DNA of 64,000 nucleotides from Ipomoea triloba (GCF_003576645.1 NC_044917.1:14509077-14573076); one strand, 5' to 3'; shown: positions 31,701 to 42,296, numbered from the stretch's first letter. A program made the numbers and translations. Notes: generated from the letters alone by a model not told the origin.

Positions 31701-33605
31701 CTATCCTTCGAAGCACACTGATTTTGGGACCTTACCAAGCGTCCCATGAACCTTTGTTTCAAGGTATGCCCCAAGATGTAGGACATCCTTGAATTCCCAA
31801 CCAAATAAAGGAAGAATAAATTGCATTATTGGAAGAATATTGGCCTCGAACACCCTCCTTAACTCTTCTAGGATGGTGTGCACTTCCTTTATTTCCTTCT
31901 TCTCTCTTTCACCCCAAAAGATCTTTTCATTTGTAGCATAAGGTTGGTACCATATCTCCTCACTCCCATTTTCATTTTCAAATGTAGCCAAGTCTCTCCA
32001 CTCAACTTCATCAACTATGTTGAAAGTGAATATCCCTTCATTTTCTATCATATCTTCCTCACAATCCTTCTTCTCATTTTCCCACTCAACTTTCTCCATT
32101 ATGTCGAAAATGAAAACCTCTCCATATTCCACCATCTCTTCCTCACATTCTCTCATCTCATTTCCCCGTTCAATTACACTCAAAGACTCACCCTCATCCT
32201 CACAAGAGTAAAATGAAGCATCATCCCCCTCACTTATCAATTCATTTTCACCCAAGTCAAAGGATTCATCTTCCAAAAATTTAAAACAATCATATTCATC
32301 ATCAAACAAAAGAGAATCCTTGCAATCATCAATCAATATATCACACGTTTCTATGAAATCATCCTCCCGAAAATTAAAGCAATCATAATCACATGTAATG
32401 GAAATATTAATGTAAAGGGAGTCTTCCTTATGAGGAACACAATTATCATTATCAAACGAATCAACATTTCCACACTTGTTAATAGAATCATCATTAATAA
32501 AGCCTATGGAATCATCCTCCCGAAAATAAAAACGAGCAGTATCACAAGCATATAGATCATTGTTGCATTTCAAAGGGGAGTCATCCACACAAGTGTCAAA
32601 AGTGTTTTCAATAAGAGCACAAGGATTTTCAAGAATATTAATGCAAGAAGGATTAAGAATTTTACCACATGTCGGCTCTTCATCTTCCCACACTATCTCA
32701 ATGTTCTCATCTTCGCTCTCCATCTCTACCTCCTTTTGATTTTCCAATTCGAAAATTGGAACTTCTTCAAGAACCGGGGCATAACAATCTACTATCTCTT
32801 CAACAGTCACCTCTTTTCTATCATTTTGCTCTTTTTCAACCTCTTGTACAATCCTTGGATTGGCTTCCAAAATTAGGATATCATCTACAATGGAATGACT
32901 AAACTGTAATGAGCTTGTCTTCATGAGCTCCTCCATCATAGATAGCATTTTCGTCTCAACTTCTTCCAATGGAAGTCCTTCTTTCCGGAGGGTAGCGAGA
33001 TAATCTTTCAATTCGCTCTTGATTTCGGCTCTTAAATTGGTCGTGTCCTCTTTGGCCATCCTCATGAATGCTTCTATTTTTTCTTTAAGAATCTCAATTT
33101 CGTTCGTGGACGGTGGGATATAATCACAAGGATTGGGTGGGGTAAAATATGGATTAGAAGGTGGTGTTTCAAAGAAATGTGTAGTATTGTTTTCTTTATG
33201 AAATTGTGATGGAGGTGGGTAATGGGTGTTTAGGTGGGAATTGGAGAATAAATTTGACTCGTGAGTATAGCTTGGGTCGATTTGTTTCATCATTTGGACA
33301 AGCTTACTCTCAATATTTTGAAATATATCTTTAGAGCTTAACGAGTCATCTTCTTGATATGGTGGGATTGGGTGTGTATATGGTTGTGGGAGATGGCTAT
33401 GTATATAAGATGGGTAAAAATTTGAAGGTGGTAAGTAGTGGTGTGGAAATGGGTAAGGATTTGGAGGTGGGTAGTGATATGTTGGTGGAGGGTAAACATA
33501 GGTAGAATGGGGGTAATAGGGATATGTTTGCGGTGTAGTATAGTTCAAAGGATTTCCCTCATGGTGTGGGTAACCATGGGGATGCATATAAGCACGCATT
33601 GGCAA
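31701..33605 (-). CDS. Large proline/tyrosine-rich, acidic protein of non-autonomous LTR element
   Basis: A single frame of 634 codons, the only long one in the level-3 element and placed just behind its primer-binding site, where gag normally begins. Residues 1-125 are rich in Pro, Tyr and His (many YPP/HYPPP-like steps). Residues about 165-235 (EIEILKEKIEAFMRMAKED onward) look helical and coiled-coil-like. Residues 250-560 are strongly acidic, with recurrent REDDSI/REDDFI units and a 28-residue repeat (ECEEEMVEYGEVFIFDIMEK; DCEEDMIENEGIFTFNIVDE). The C terminus is hydrophobic (MQFILPLFGWEFKDVLHL). No zinc knuckle, protease, RT or integrase is seen, nor a secretion signal. It may be a diverged gag-like structural protein; I do not recognise it. 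The frame is intact despite the surrounding decay. Confidence 0.75.
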   Translation of the reverse strand: MPMRAYMHPHGYPHHEGNPLNYTTPQTYPYYPHSTYVYPPPTYHYPPPNPYPFPHHYLPPSNFYPSYIHSHLPQPYTHPIPPYQEDDSLSSKDIFQNIESKLVQMMKQIDPSYTHESNLFSNSHLNTHYPPPSQFHKENNTTHFFETPPSNPYFTPPNPCDYIPPSTNEIEILKEKIEAFMRMAKEDTTNLRAEIKSELKDYLATLRKEGLPLEEVETKMLSMMEELMKTSSLQFSHSIVDDILILEANPRIVQEVEKEQNDRKEVTVEEIVDCYAPVLEEVPIFELENQKEVEMESEDENIEIVWEDEEPTCGKILNPSCINILENPCALIENTFDTCVDDSPLKCNNDLYACDTARFYFREDDSIGFINDDSINKCGNVDSFDNDNCVPHKEDSLYINISITCDYDCFNFREDDFIETCDILIDDCKDSLLFDDEYDCFKFLEDESFDLGENELISEGDDASFYSCEDEGESLSVIERGNEMRECEEEMVEYGEVFIFDIMEKVEWENEKKDCEEDMIENEGIFTFNIVDEVEWRDLATFENENGSEEIWYQPYATNEKIFWGEREKKEIKEVHTILEELRRVFEANILPIMQFILPLFGWEFKDVLHLGAYLETKVHGTLGKVPKSVCFEG

Positions 33606-33835
33606 GCGTTCAAATGATTTTCAACAAAAATTTCCTGCACAAAGCTTATAGCCAACAACAAATCTTTGCAACTAGAAGTAGTTGCAAGTGAGCAACAAAA
33701 TATTCAATACAAATAAGCTCAGTTCTTCAATCAAGTAACCAAAAATAAGAAAATAAAACAAATAAAAAGAAAGCAATTCAAGAACTCTTAAAAATCAACT
33801 TAAAAAATGTCAACACAATTCAAAACCGTTTGCCA

Positions 33836-33853
33836 TCCCCGGCAGCGGCGCCA
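33836..33853 (-). other. Primer-binding site (tRNA-Asp type)
   Basis: On the minus strand TGGCGCCGCTGCCGGGGA starts three bases after the 5' LTR end. It is complementary, with one mismatch, to the 3' end of plant tRNA-Asp, a common primer for plant Ty3/gypsy elements. This fixes the element's orientation. Confidence 0.85.
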
Positions 33854-33856
33854 TTT

Positions 33857-34815
33857 TGATGTTGTGAGTATGTGATGAGGTGAATGTGGTAATGAAAGGT
33901 GTTAAAATGAAGAGTCAAGACTCCCCGTGTGTTGTGTCTCTCAAGGATGACAAATTGGAGCGAATTAGTGTTGGCATTTAGGAGGTTAAAAGACAAGAGT
34001 TGCAAGGATTACTAAGGAACACTTGAGTCATAGATTTGGGGGTTGTAAGGGTGTATTTTAACTAAACAAACTGAAAAGAACAAGGAGGTGTGTAACTTAG
34101 TTAGTCCAAATGATTGATTATCCAAAGGTAATGTGGAAATGAGTTTTGGGAATGAACACGGGAGTCACGGTATCAATACCAAGTGACGTCACACTTGGAC
34201 TCTCAATCCTCATTCGGTTGAGGCATTTTATCGAACACCTTGCCTACCACTCCTCTCGGACCACTTCCTTTCGGACTAAGGGCGGAGATGTGGGTGAGTT
34301 GGACTCGTGAGAGGCCGCTATCACGCACACACTCACTTTCCTAGAGTCTACTATCTATCCCGGCCGGAAATAGGAGCAAAGCATGAAGAACTTCAACCAC
34401 ACAAGACAAAACCCACTTCACCATTTTCACATTCATATGACAAAATTCAAGCATCAATCATAGGATCTAACATGGGGCACACACACCCCTCAACTAATTT
34501 ACTCAAGCATTATCAAATCAAAGATTAAACAAAGCAAAATAACCAAATCAATAGATTAAAGTTGCCTAGTCACCTGCCTTGCCTCATTCGGACATTCCTA
34601 GCTCCGGTTACGTCGGTTTTACTGAAGTGTCGCCGGAATGCCCAGCGAAATTTAAGATTTGTGCAAATTATATTGAAACACACATGATTAGTCCTTAGAC
34701 CTATATGCAATGAAATTACCCTATCTTAGTATACTTTTAGGCCTAATGGACATCTAACGTAGCATATTTCACACCTAAATGACCCTAAAAACACGGCTAC
34801 TTTTGGCACTTATCA
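33857..34815 (-). repeat. 5' LTR of level-3 element, 412-bp internal deletion
   Basis: 959 bp, against 1371 bp for the 3' LTR; the difference is one gap equivalent to about 27430-27841. The lost segment holds the TATA box and the CCACGCGTG cluster, so this upstream LTR lacks its core promoter. Scattered base differences from the 3' LTR show some age. Confidence 0.9.
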
Positions 34816-35972
34816 GAAACATAATCTAAGGTTAAAGCTAAGAAGTGTGCCTTCGCGGTGCACGGAGGGAAGTTCTTAGGTTACATAGTAACTCGACGAG
34901 GGATCGAGCCAAACCCTAAAAAGATTAGGGTTGTCCTGGACATGCAGCCGCCTAAAACTATCAAGGAGTTGCAACGTTTAACTGGTCGGTTGGCGGCATT
35001 GAGCCAATTTTTGTCCAAATCAGCCGACCAGTCCCCACCCTTCTTCGACACCTTGAAGACTAGGGACGAGGTAGTAGCCACATCACTTTGGCCGACCTCA
35101 GTCAGAGTTGGAACAGAAACTCGGTCCATCCCAGCAACGGAATCCACGTTGGCAGATGACTCCAGGTATTTGAGTCATACTTCGTGTAACTCGAGAAAGT
35201 AAGGGACTTAGGAGTGAAAACTTTCCTGTATGAAGAAAAACAATGCATTTCCTCGGGCTGTGCTTTGCGTAAATCGGGAAAATGAGGGTCTAGATGATGG
35301 GGGATAGATCAAAGATTAAGGCTCGGTGTTAGAAGCTTGGCACGGATGAAAGAGAAGACATAAGCGGAGAGAAAGAAGGTTTGAAGGGAGGTGTGATGGC
35401 ACGATGGAGGCCGACCGACAATCAGTTGGTCTATCGGAGGGTCTGTGAGAAGGTGACAAGTCAGTTTAAGATCTTAGACTCCGAGTGATTGAACATAGCT
35501 ATTGAAACAGTTAATTACCATGGAGGAAAGTCGAGCTAAAGAAGTAAGAAAGAGATGAGTCGGACCAAACCGACCTAGAAGAGGCCGAGGTAAGAGAGGC
35601 GACACAAGAAGGGCGGTGCACGATAGGCGGTTATGAAAGTTTCCTAAAGAGTTTGGCGGCGGAAGGCGAGAGATATGGAAGGAAGATTGAGATAAGTTAG
35701 GGAAGTGCCTAAAATGTAATAAGGAAAGAGTTCCTAAAGTAGTTTAGAAGTTTCCTAAGGGAGAAATTCCTCCTAACTTGTATAAATAGGGGTTCTAGGC
35801 CTTGAGAAAGGCACAAGCAGTCTAGCCCACTTATAAGCAACTCATTGTACTCAAAAGGCAATTCGTAATCCAAAGAGGGCCGAAAGGTTACTCTAGTTTT
35901 CCGATAGTGTTAGTCGATTTTCCGGTAGTGTTGGCCTGTCGTTCGACCATTCCGTGGGAGATAAAACCAACA
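34816..35972 (+). pseudogene. Ty3/gypsy RT end plus 3' LTR (level 2), second half
   Basis: Coding resumes as KHNLRLKAKKCAFAVHGGKF and GYIVTRRGIEPNPKKI, then TIKELQRLTGRLAALSQFLS, PPFFDTLK (to about 35065), the RT palm end and thumb of the element begun at 25595. RNase H and integrase are missing: similarity ends and LTR-like sequence follows, with TATA box GTATAAATAGGGG at about 35787 and a right end near ...GATAAAACCAACA at 35972. So there is a large internal deletion between RT and the 3' LTR. Confidence 0.75.
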
Positions 35973-35976
35973 GTAA

Positions 35977-36885
35977 TATATATGATTGGGTGTATTTTTT
36001 AATAGGGGTCTTTATAATGACTTTCGTTTGGCATCAAAGACCATGTATGGCTTTTTTAGATCCATATTGGATTCAACCAAAATTGACGACTAGAGAAGAA
36101 TGGATAAAATATATAAATGTCACCATGCAATATGGACAAAAACAATGTTATTTAGCCCATATGTTTTAAAGTAAGTTTTAATTGCTTCAAATGAAATAAC
36201 TTAAATATAATGTACTTCTATTATATATTATATTTACTTACATTTAAGAAATTATTTGTTTGTAGTGAACATTGGATGTTGATGGCAATTTGTCCTCAAT
36301 TATATGACATCTATTGGTTTGATTCCATTGGAGGCGAACCAGGTGATGACATTAAAGATATAGTTGAAATGTAGATAAACTTATAAGTAATTAATAGTTA
36401 TTATACATATAAAGTACGGGGTCATAAAGTATTTATGTATACTTATCTCTTACATTTATACGTGTGTGAAATCAACAAGTATTTTGAATGGAAAGAAACC
36501 AACTTGTGAACCAAAATGGATTAAATGTTTGGTAAGTATTTTATACATTTGTAAAACTATATATACTTTATTATTTTTTTATTAAATAAATTATTAATTG
36601 TATTTTAATTCAAATATAGTGTGCCAAACAAGTTGGAAGTACCGAATGCAGGTATTATGTGATGAAATACATGTATGAAATTCTTTCCAAAGAAGCATAC
36701 GAAGGAATGGATAAGGCAAGTAATTTAATAAAATACATTTTCATTCAAAATTTAAAAATACTTGCTTATTAATTATTTATTAATTTTCAATATTGTAGAT
36801 CGTGGAGAGAGTTGGTAGATTGAGCTACAATCAACAAGAGATTAATGAAGTTAGAAACGTGTGAGCCAAGTACTTCTTTGATGAA
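35977..36885 (+). pseudogene. Ulp1-like (C48) protease domain of the CACTA element
   Basis: Several exon-like pieces are separated by AT-rich introns: WHQRPCMAFLDPYWIQ (36030-36078), EHWMLMAICPQLYDIYWFDS (36269-36330) and VGSTECRYYVMKYMYEIL (36632-36687), then VERVGRLSYNQQEINEV (36802-36855). The HW, DS and TEC positions match the His, Asp and Cys of Ulp1/SENP cysteine proteases, a domain known at the C-terminal side of plant CACTA and some MULE proteins. The usual Gly after the catalytic Cys is Arg here. Whether the pieces can be spliced together is doubtful, since the upstream coding part is interrupted. Confidence 0.7.
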
Positions 36886-37094
36886 TGATTTAATACATTT
36901 TATTAGTACGTGAAGTAATATAATTGATATTGATAATTTTATATTTAAATTGTATTATTAATTAGTATCAATTGTGAGATTTATTACTTTTATTAATTTT
37001 GATATTACAAATATAAATTTTACAGGTTTTGGATGTGATTGTGATAGCTATATATATTTGAGCAGGTTTTGGGTGTAAATTGACAAATAAATGA

Positions 37095-37430
37095 AATATT
37101 TAAAGAAAAATACATACAACATCGGTTATTACGAATAACCTACGTTGTATGTAATATTTTTTTAAAAAAAATAACCTACAACATCGGCTATTTCCAATTA
37201 GCCAACGTTATATGGTATTTTTTTAAAAATAGCCTACAACGTTGGCTAAATGCAAATAGCCGATGTTGTAGAGTTTTATTTAAAAAAAAAAATAACCTAC
37301 AAAAAATAGCCGACGTTGTAAGTTATTTAAAAAAAAAAAACCTTTCGACGTCAGTTATTTTTTAACTGACGTCGTATGTGCACCATACAACGTCTGTCTA
37401 ATCAACGTCGCTTTTTAGCCGATGTTAAAA
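37095..37430. repeat. CACTA right subterminal repeats
   Basis: Alternating units such as CTACAACATCGGCTATT, CCAACGTTATATGG, AATAGCCGATGTTGTAG and ACTGACGTCGTATG, many in inverted pairs, mirror the left subterminal zone. Confidence 0.8.
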
Positions 37431-37451
37431 GCCCTCTGTGTACTAGTGATC

Positions 37452-39325
37452 GACTAAGGGCTACTAAGCGATTAGTTAGCCTTTGCTCTTCTAACAAACT
37501 AATTGGTAGTTGCATGTCTAGAATGACTTTCACTTTCTCGAGATTAGGCTCAATTCCCCTTTGTGTAACCATATACCCAAGGAACTTGCCACCTCGAATA
37601 GGGAATGCACACTTCTAGGAATTAATCTCAAGATGTATTTCTTCATGAGATCAAAGCATGCCCTAAGTCTGAGGAATAGTCGACTGCTTCTCTGCTTTTG
37701 ACTAGGAGGTCGTCCACATAAGCCTCCATACATTTTCTAAGCAAGCTACTAAACACCTTTGTGACCATTTGAGTGAACGTGGCCCCTGTATTTTTCAAAC
37801 TGAATGGCATCACCTTGTAGCAATAAACAATGTCAAGAGTCAAAAAGGCATATTTATCCTCGTTTGTCTCTTCCATGAATAACTGGTGGTACTCTCAAAA
37901 GTCGTCCATGAAACTAAGTAGAGCACAACCTGCGGTCTAATCAACCAATATATCTATTTGAGGTAATAGAAATGGGTCCTTAAGATAAACCTTGTTGAGG
38001 TCGTGCAATCCACACACATTCTCTAGGTTGGTAGCTTGGGTACAAGGACCACATTAGCTAGCTAGGTGGGGTAAACTACTTCTCGGACATGGTCAGTCTC
38101 TAGTAAGGTGGATACCTTTTTCTTTACAAATTCTCGCCGCTCGACAGCCAAGTATCTCTTTCGCTACACGACTAGTTGGGTAGTCGGGTATACTAATAAT
38201 TGGTGAGTAATGATTGACCGGTCAACTCTTGGCATAACTTCTAGCCACCATGCAAACAAAACCTTATACTCCTTGAGAGTTTGTAAGATAGTTTCTTTGA
38301 CCTCTTCGAGTAGCTTTGCTCCTAGCCTGATAATCTTTTCTGGTCGAGAAGACTCCAAGGAAACTTCTTCTAACTTCGCCATATGCTCCCGTCTTCTATC
38401 TTGGCCTACTTGGCGATGGCATGGACCTACAAATCTCGTTACCATATCTGGTGAATGGTTAGGAAATAGCAACACATAGCCAATTACCGATCACTTCTGA
38501 CAATTCCTACTCCTTTGGGTGTTCGGAATTTTAAGAACAAGTTTTTGAGTGAAACAATTGCCCCTAGATCTTCCAAACTTAGTCGCCGAGTATCATGTTG
38601 TGTGTGGAAGTTAGTTTGACAATCACGAACCCTATGTCTAACTTTCTTACCCTAAGGCATTCTCTTATCTCAATAGGCAAAGTGATACTTCCTTATGCTT
38701 CAGCGCTGTCTCCAATGAACCTAGCTAGGGATGTCCTCATCGGCCGGAGTTGCTCCCTAGTCAATCTTAGCTTATTGAGCGTCTCTAGGTACATAACATT
38801 AACGTTGCTTCTTATATCGACAAACACTCGTCGAACAATGATCCCATTAACATCCATGGCTAATAGGATGGTATCACAGTGGGGTACTGGTCCTCTAGGG
38901 AAGTCCTTATCTGTGAAAGTGATCGGATCTTTTCGACTTTTCTTTTGAGCGGTCGCATACTACACAACCTCCACATACAATTACTTGGCCTAACATTTTC
39001 TCTCTCGAGAACTATCTCCACCTTCTGGCCCTCGGTAAATCGTGTTGATGATCGATTTATGCTTTAAGTTTTCCTCTTCCCTTTCTTTCCTGTCAGGCGA
39101 ACATCTGCGAGGTCCCTTAGAATTATCTTGTTGGGGTGGCGATCCTGTTGCAGCACTGTCTGCTAGGAGTCGGGTAGCTGGCGCCATTGATTAGATCCAG
39201 TGGTTGGTTGGCCCCTTTATATGAGACCCTCAATTTCCATTTGCACTGTGGTGCATTCCTCAATCGTATTGCCTTGTCTTCTGTGATATTGACAGTATCT
39301 CTATTTTTCTATCGGCAGTTGCGCA
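37452..39325 (-). pseudogene. Ty3/gypsy gag end, protease and RT, decayed (level 0)
   Basis: Read leftwards: a gag-end segment with YCQYHRRQGNTIEECTTVQM (39310-39220), a charged linker (39187-38990), protease region FVDIRSNVNVMYLETLNKL (catalytic DTG replaced by DIR; 38830-38760), then RT: MPRVDRSIITHQLLVYP (38240-38190), GCALLSFMDDF (about 37925), YCYKVMPFSLKNTGATFTQM (37822-37763), catalytic YVDD at 37720-37709, and GGKFLGYMVTQRGIEPNLEK (37595-37536). It ends at the CACTA right end; the remainder is at 22930-19970. Many stops make it inactive. It is the same element as the left-hand RNase H/integrase part. Confidence 0.85.
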
Positions 39326-39479
39326 CGCGTTGCCACAGATTACATGACTTTAAGGGTGGTGGGGGTGGAAGAGTTGCTATCGCGGTAGAGTCCATCGGGC
39401 GCACCTCATTGATTGGTCGGGACCTAGGCACGGGGACCCCACCGTATCAGAAGTCGACCGGTTTGCCAGATGTGTCTAG

Positions 39480-40330
39480 TCTGTTTTCTCTCTTTGACGG
39501 TTGGTCCCTTGGACATGTGGAAAAGCCTATGATCCCTATGATCCCGAGGGTCACAGTAATTCCTCCTTTCAGGGTAAGTATTATGGAAGAGCCTCTCCAT
39601 GCGAACTTTATATCATCCAACTTATGTTATTAAAATGATTGATATAAAGTCTGCGATTACTATGTTCATTGAATCCTTAAGAGTAGGAGACTTATACAAA
39701 AGCCTTAGGAGGAAAGCCATGGCTAACTATGTGAATATGATAGCTAAGGCTGATCGGTACTCCAAAGTTGAGGAAGTGAACTTGACTAAAGGAATGGAAG
39801 AAGATAGGTTCTCCAAAAGGCATAGAGCAGACAAACTCCCCAAGTCACATAAGAGGTTATTAAAACAACATATGGAAAGACACCCAAAAGAAGATGGAAG
39901 AGCCTTAGGAAGTAGGCAACTAATCCCAAGTGGTCCTCCGAGGTTACCTTGCGTGATGGCTCCAACACTGATACCTTTGACACCCTTGACTGTGGGGATA
40001 AGTGAGGTGCTAGCCTACGCAAAGGAGTGTGACATGTTGTGGTTAATGCCTCCATTCAAAATAGAGTTTCCTGGATTTGATAATTGTAAGTACTATCAAT
40101 TCCATAAGCAAGCTGGTCTTGACACCAACGAGTGACACATTTTAAAATGGAAAATCGAACTCCTAATACAATTGATGGAGCTAAAAAGCTTCATCTGCTT
40201 GGAAAAAGGGCAGAAAGGCATATATGGAAAAGAGGGAGCGTTGGGGACCCTCATTGGGATCTTCTGTAAAGGAAGAGTGGAACTCAAGCCGAAGGTCAAC
40301 TAAAAAGGGGAAACGGGTAGTAATCCGCTA
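39480..40330 (+). pseudogene. Ty3/gypsy gag fragment, opposite orientation
   Basis: Plus-strand frames read PFRVSIMEEPLHANF (gag start block), then FIESLRVGDLYKSLRRKA and IAKADRYSKVEEV (39664-39780), and CKYYQFHKQAGLDTNE-stop (40087-40134) followed by ILKWKIELLIQLMELKSFI. The last is the zinc-knuckle-like KYCxFHxxxGHxTxxC motif with its final part disturbed. It faces away from the minus-strand gag end that stops near 39325, so two different copies or an inversion meet here. Confidence 0.75.
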
Positions 40331-40795
40331 TTGTTAAGATGGAGGGAAGTCATTAGACACCTCAATTAAAAAAAAAGGTGAAGACATAAGGATGAAAGCT
40401 AGGATGTCTCGCGTCCCAAGGAGAAGGATCAAATGGGTACCAACTACATACCCAACACTCGAGTAAAGTGAAGGCATAAAGAGGGAAAGCTAAGACATTT
40501 TGAGTCCCAAGGGAAGATAAAGGTAGCAAGTGTTTGAAATATAATACGAGTTGCTACTTGGTATAGGCTAAAAGGATATTAGCTAACTAGTGCCAGATGA
40601 AAGAAAAGTGAAAAGAAAGAGGAATACCTAGGATTCCCCACGTCCCGATATGACGACAAGCATTTGGGTGACCAGCAAACCTGCAGGTCCCAAGTTAACT
40701 AGGCCAGCCAAATAGCATACAAGGAAAGCGGTAAATGGGCTAGTTGAAGCCGCACATAAGATAGGAGTAAAAAATCCATATTATGCTCACAAGAG

Positions 40796-41063
40796 GTAGA
40801 AAATCCCTATTGGGCCTACATACATAAAATATTTTCCAATGGGCCAGGACACAAGGAAAGAGGTAGAAAATCCCTATTGGGTTTGCATGCAACAAAGATA
40901 ATCTAATGGGCTTCCGTTCAGGGAAGGTGACAGAAAATCCCTATTGGACATGCATGAAGGGAAGGCGAGCCAATGGGTCTACGCGCAGGGAAGGCGGTAG
41001 AAAATTCCTATTGAGCCCTCATGTAGTGAAAGCAACCTAATGGGTCCACAAGTAGGGAATAAG
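40796..41063 (+). repeat. 67-68-bp tandem repeat, four units
   Basis: Units beginning with TAGAAAATCCCTATTGGG or CAGAAAATCCCTATTGGA start at 40796, 40863, 40931 and 40998; each also holds CAATGGG(C/T) in its second half. The region just upstream has longer degenerate AAGG/GGAAAG-rich repeats (40330-40790), probably part of a Ty3 leader or LTR. Confidence 0.85.
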
Positions 41064-41177
41064 GGTATTTTTTAAATTACTTGCAGGTAAAATGATTGAG
41101 ACCAAATTATTCGAAAGAAGGAGAACGTTTTTGCTTGAGGGCCTAAGGTATTGCAAAACAGAGAGGTTAGGCAATCA

Positions 41178-41439
41178 TTATTACATGGACCATGGTCCAT
41201 ACAGTTGTGTGGACCATAAATAAAAAAACACATTTTTAATATACTAAAAGTACATTATTTTTGTACATAAAATACATTATTTGGAAGTACATTATTTAAG
41301 TATTAAATGTACATTATTTTATATATACTATCAAATAATGAACCTTCAGTACAAAAATAATATACTGTTAGTATATTAAAAATGTACCTTATATTCATGG
41401 TCCACATAGCTATGTGGACCATGGTCCACAGAATAATTT
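41178..41439. mobile_element. MITE with TGGACCATGGTCCA ends
   Basis: Left end ATTACATGGACCATGGTCCA and right end TGTGGACCATGGTCCACAGA are inverted repeats, each containing the palindrome TGGACCATGGTCCA. The AT-rich middle folds back (AAAAGTACATTATTT against AAATAATATACTG, and ATATTAAAAATGTAC). A truncated relative lies around 50022-50536. Confidence 0.8.
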
Positions 41440-42296
41440 ACCAAGGTTAGGGTGCTAGATTCCTATAGCTATATAAGGATAAACTGGCCTATGAAGCCCA
41501 ATAGGTGTGAGTTTGGCTCAATAGGAGTGGGTTTGGCCCAAAAATCCCATATAGGGCATCCAATGTAGCATAAAGTATCAATGAAATACAAGGCATATTG
41601 TTAGTAGCAACAATGAAGGTTATGGGAGATAAAACAAGTGATGCCAAGGGCCGTGTGAGTAGTGTGGGGTGTGCCACCGTAGCATTTATGCGCGATGCAA
41701 ACTGTACGAATCCAGGGTAGAACTTGGGGGTTTTGGGGCACATGTAACTGGAGGGAAATGTTATAGTTTGGGAGTGTCCGAAGAGCTGAACTGTGGTTGG
41801 AGCATGTTCGGTTAAGGTTAAGAGCAAAGCTTGAAAATGATTGTGTGCGACATGAAAGTTTCTGATTGAATGAAGGGTTACAAAAGCCATGGTGCAAGAG
41901 AGTGAGATCAGAGGGCACTAAGGGTGCGTTTGGTGGAGCAAGGAGGGTAAAGTACCCAAAGGGAGGGGGGTCAATTTTTCCCTCTACCCAGTCATTGTTA
42001 CAATTGAGAGTGGTAGAGGCTAGGGAATTGAAACCAGATTTGACAGGCCAGCGTTGGTGGCTATCTATTCAGCTTTTGGGTAGGGCGCCAATCTGGCCCT
42101 CGCCCATCAGCTAATGGCCGAATAGCGAGCTTCTGGTGAGTAAAATCAACAATCTAAGACTGTTTGCCGGTTATTAGTTTTACTTATTGGTCTTCAATTT
42201 TAATCACCGAAATCTAATAATCGGTTATTACATATCAATTACTTGTTTTCGGATGTCATGCACCAAAAATGACATGTTAATATGTTTAGGCAAAAA
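41440..42296. other. Spacer upstream of the SSL gene, no gene supported
   Basis: An open minus-strand frame at 41489-41890 has no recognisable domain and is probably chance. Text such as AAGGGTGCGTTTGGTGGAG at about 41918 resembles the ends of small plant transposons, without a clear partner. Confidence 0.4.

Larger units (their letters stand above)
26721..34815 (-). mobile_element. Non-autonomous LTR retrotransposon, 8.1 kb (level 3)
   Basis: The outer ends are TGATGTTGTCAG at 26721 and CACTTATCA at 34815, with the 5-bp duplication GAAAC at 26716-26720 and 34816-34820; joining the flanks restores the Ty3 RT frame. The element is read on the minus strand: 5' LTR 33857-34815, primer-binding site 33836-33853, one long reading frame 33605-31701, a 2.2 kb non-coding part, and 3' LTR 26721-28091. 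An extra partial LTR copy follows an N at 28156. No protease, RT, RNase H or integrase is found, so it must have been mobilised by another element's proteins. Confidence 0.9.
22934..37448 (+). mobile_element. CACTA (En/Spm) element, 14.5 kb, with nested LTR elements
   Basis: The left terminus AACTACTACAGAAATC (first base changed from C) and the right terminus, read inwards as CACTAGTACACAGAGGGC, are CACTA ends. The 3-bp duplication ATC flanks it at 22931-22933 and 37449-37451; removing the element restores the Ty3 frame (LSRF-SKSAERPLPFF). Subterminal zones hold many AACGTCGG/CGACGTT-type units in both orientations. Inside are a non-coding first exon, a transposase-associated domain, DUF4216, and a Ulp1-like protease domain split by introns; the TNP2 transposase core is missing. 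A Ty3/gypsy fragment with another LTR element inside occupies about 25595-35972. Without it the CACTA would be about 4.1 kb. Confidence 0.9.

Noticed and set aside
40796..41063. CRISPR-like regular array
   Set aside because: Units are contiguous degenerate tandem repeats without unique spacers, and the source is eukaryotic.
41489..41890. 133-codon minus-strand frame
   Set aside because: No domain, no homologous motif, overlapping frames on the same strand; no promoter or splice evidence.
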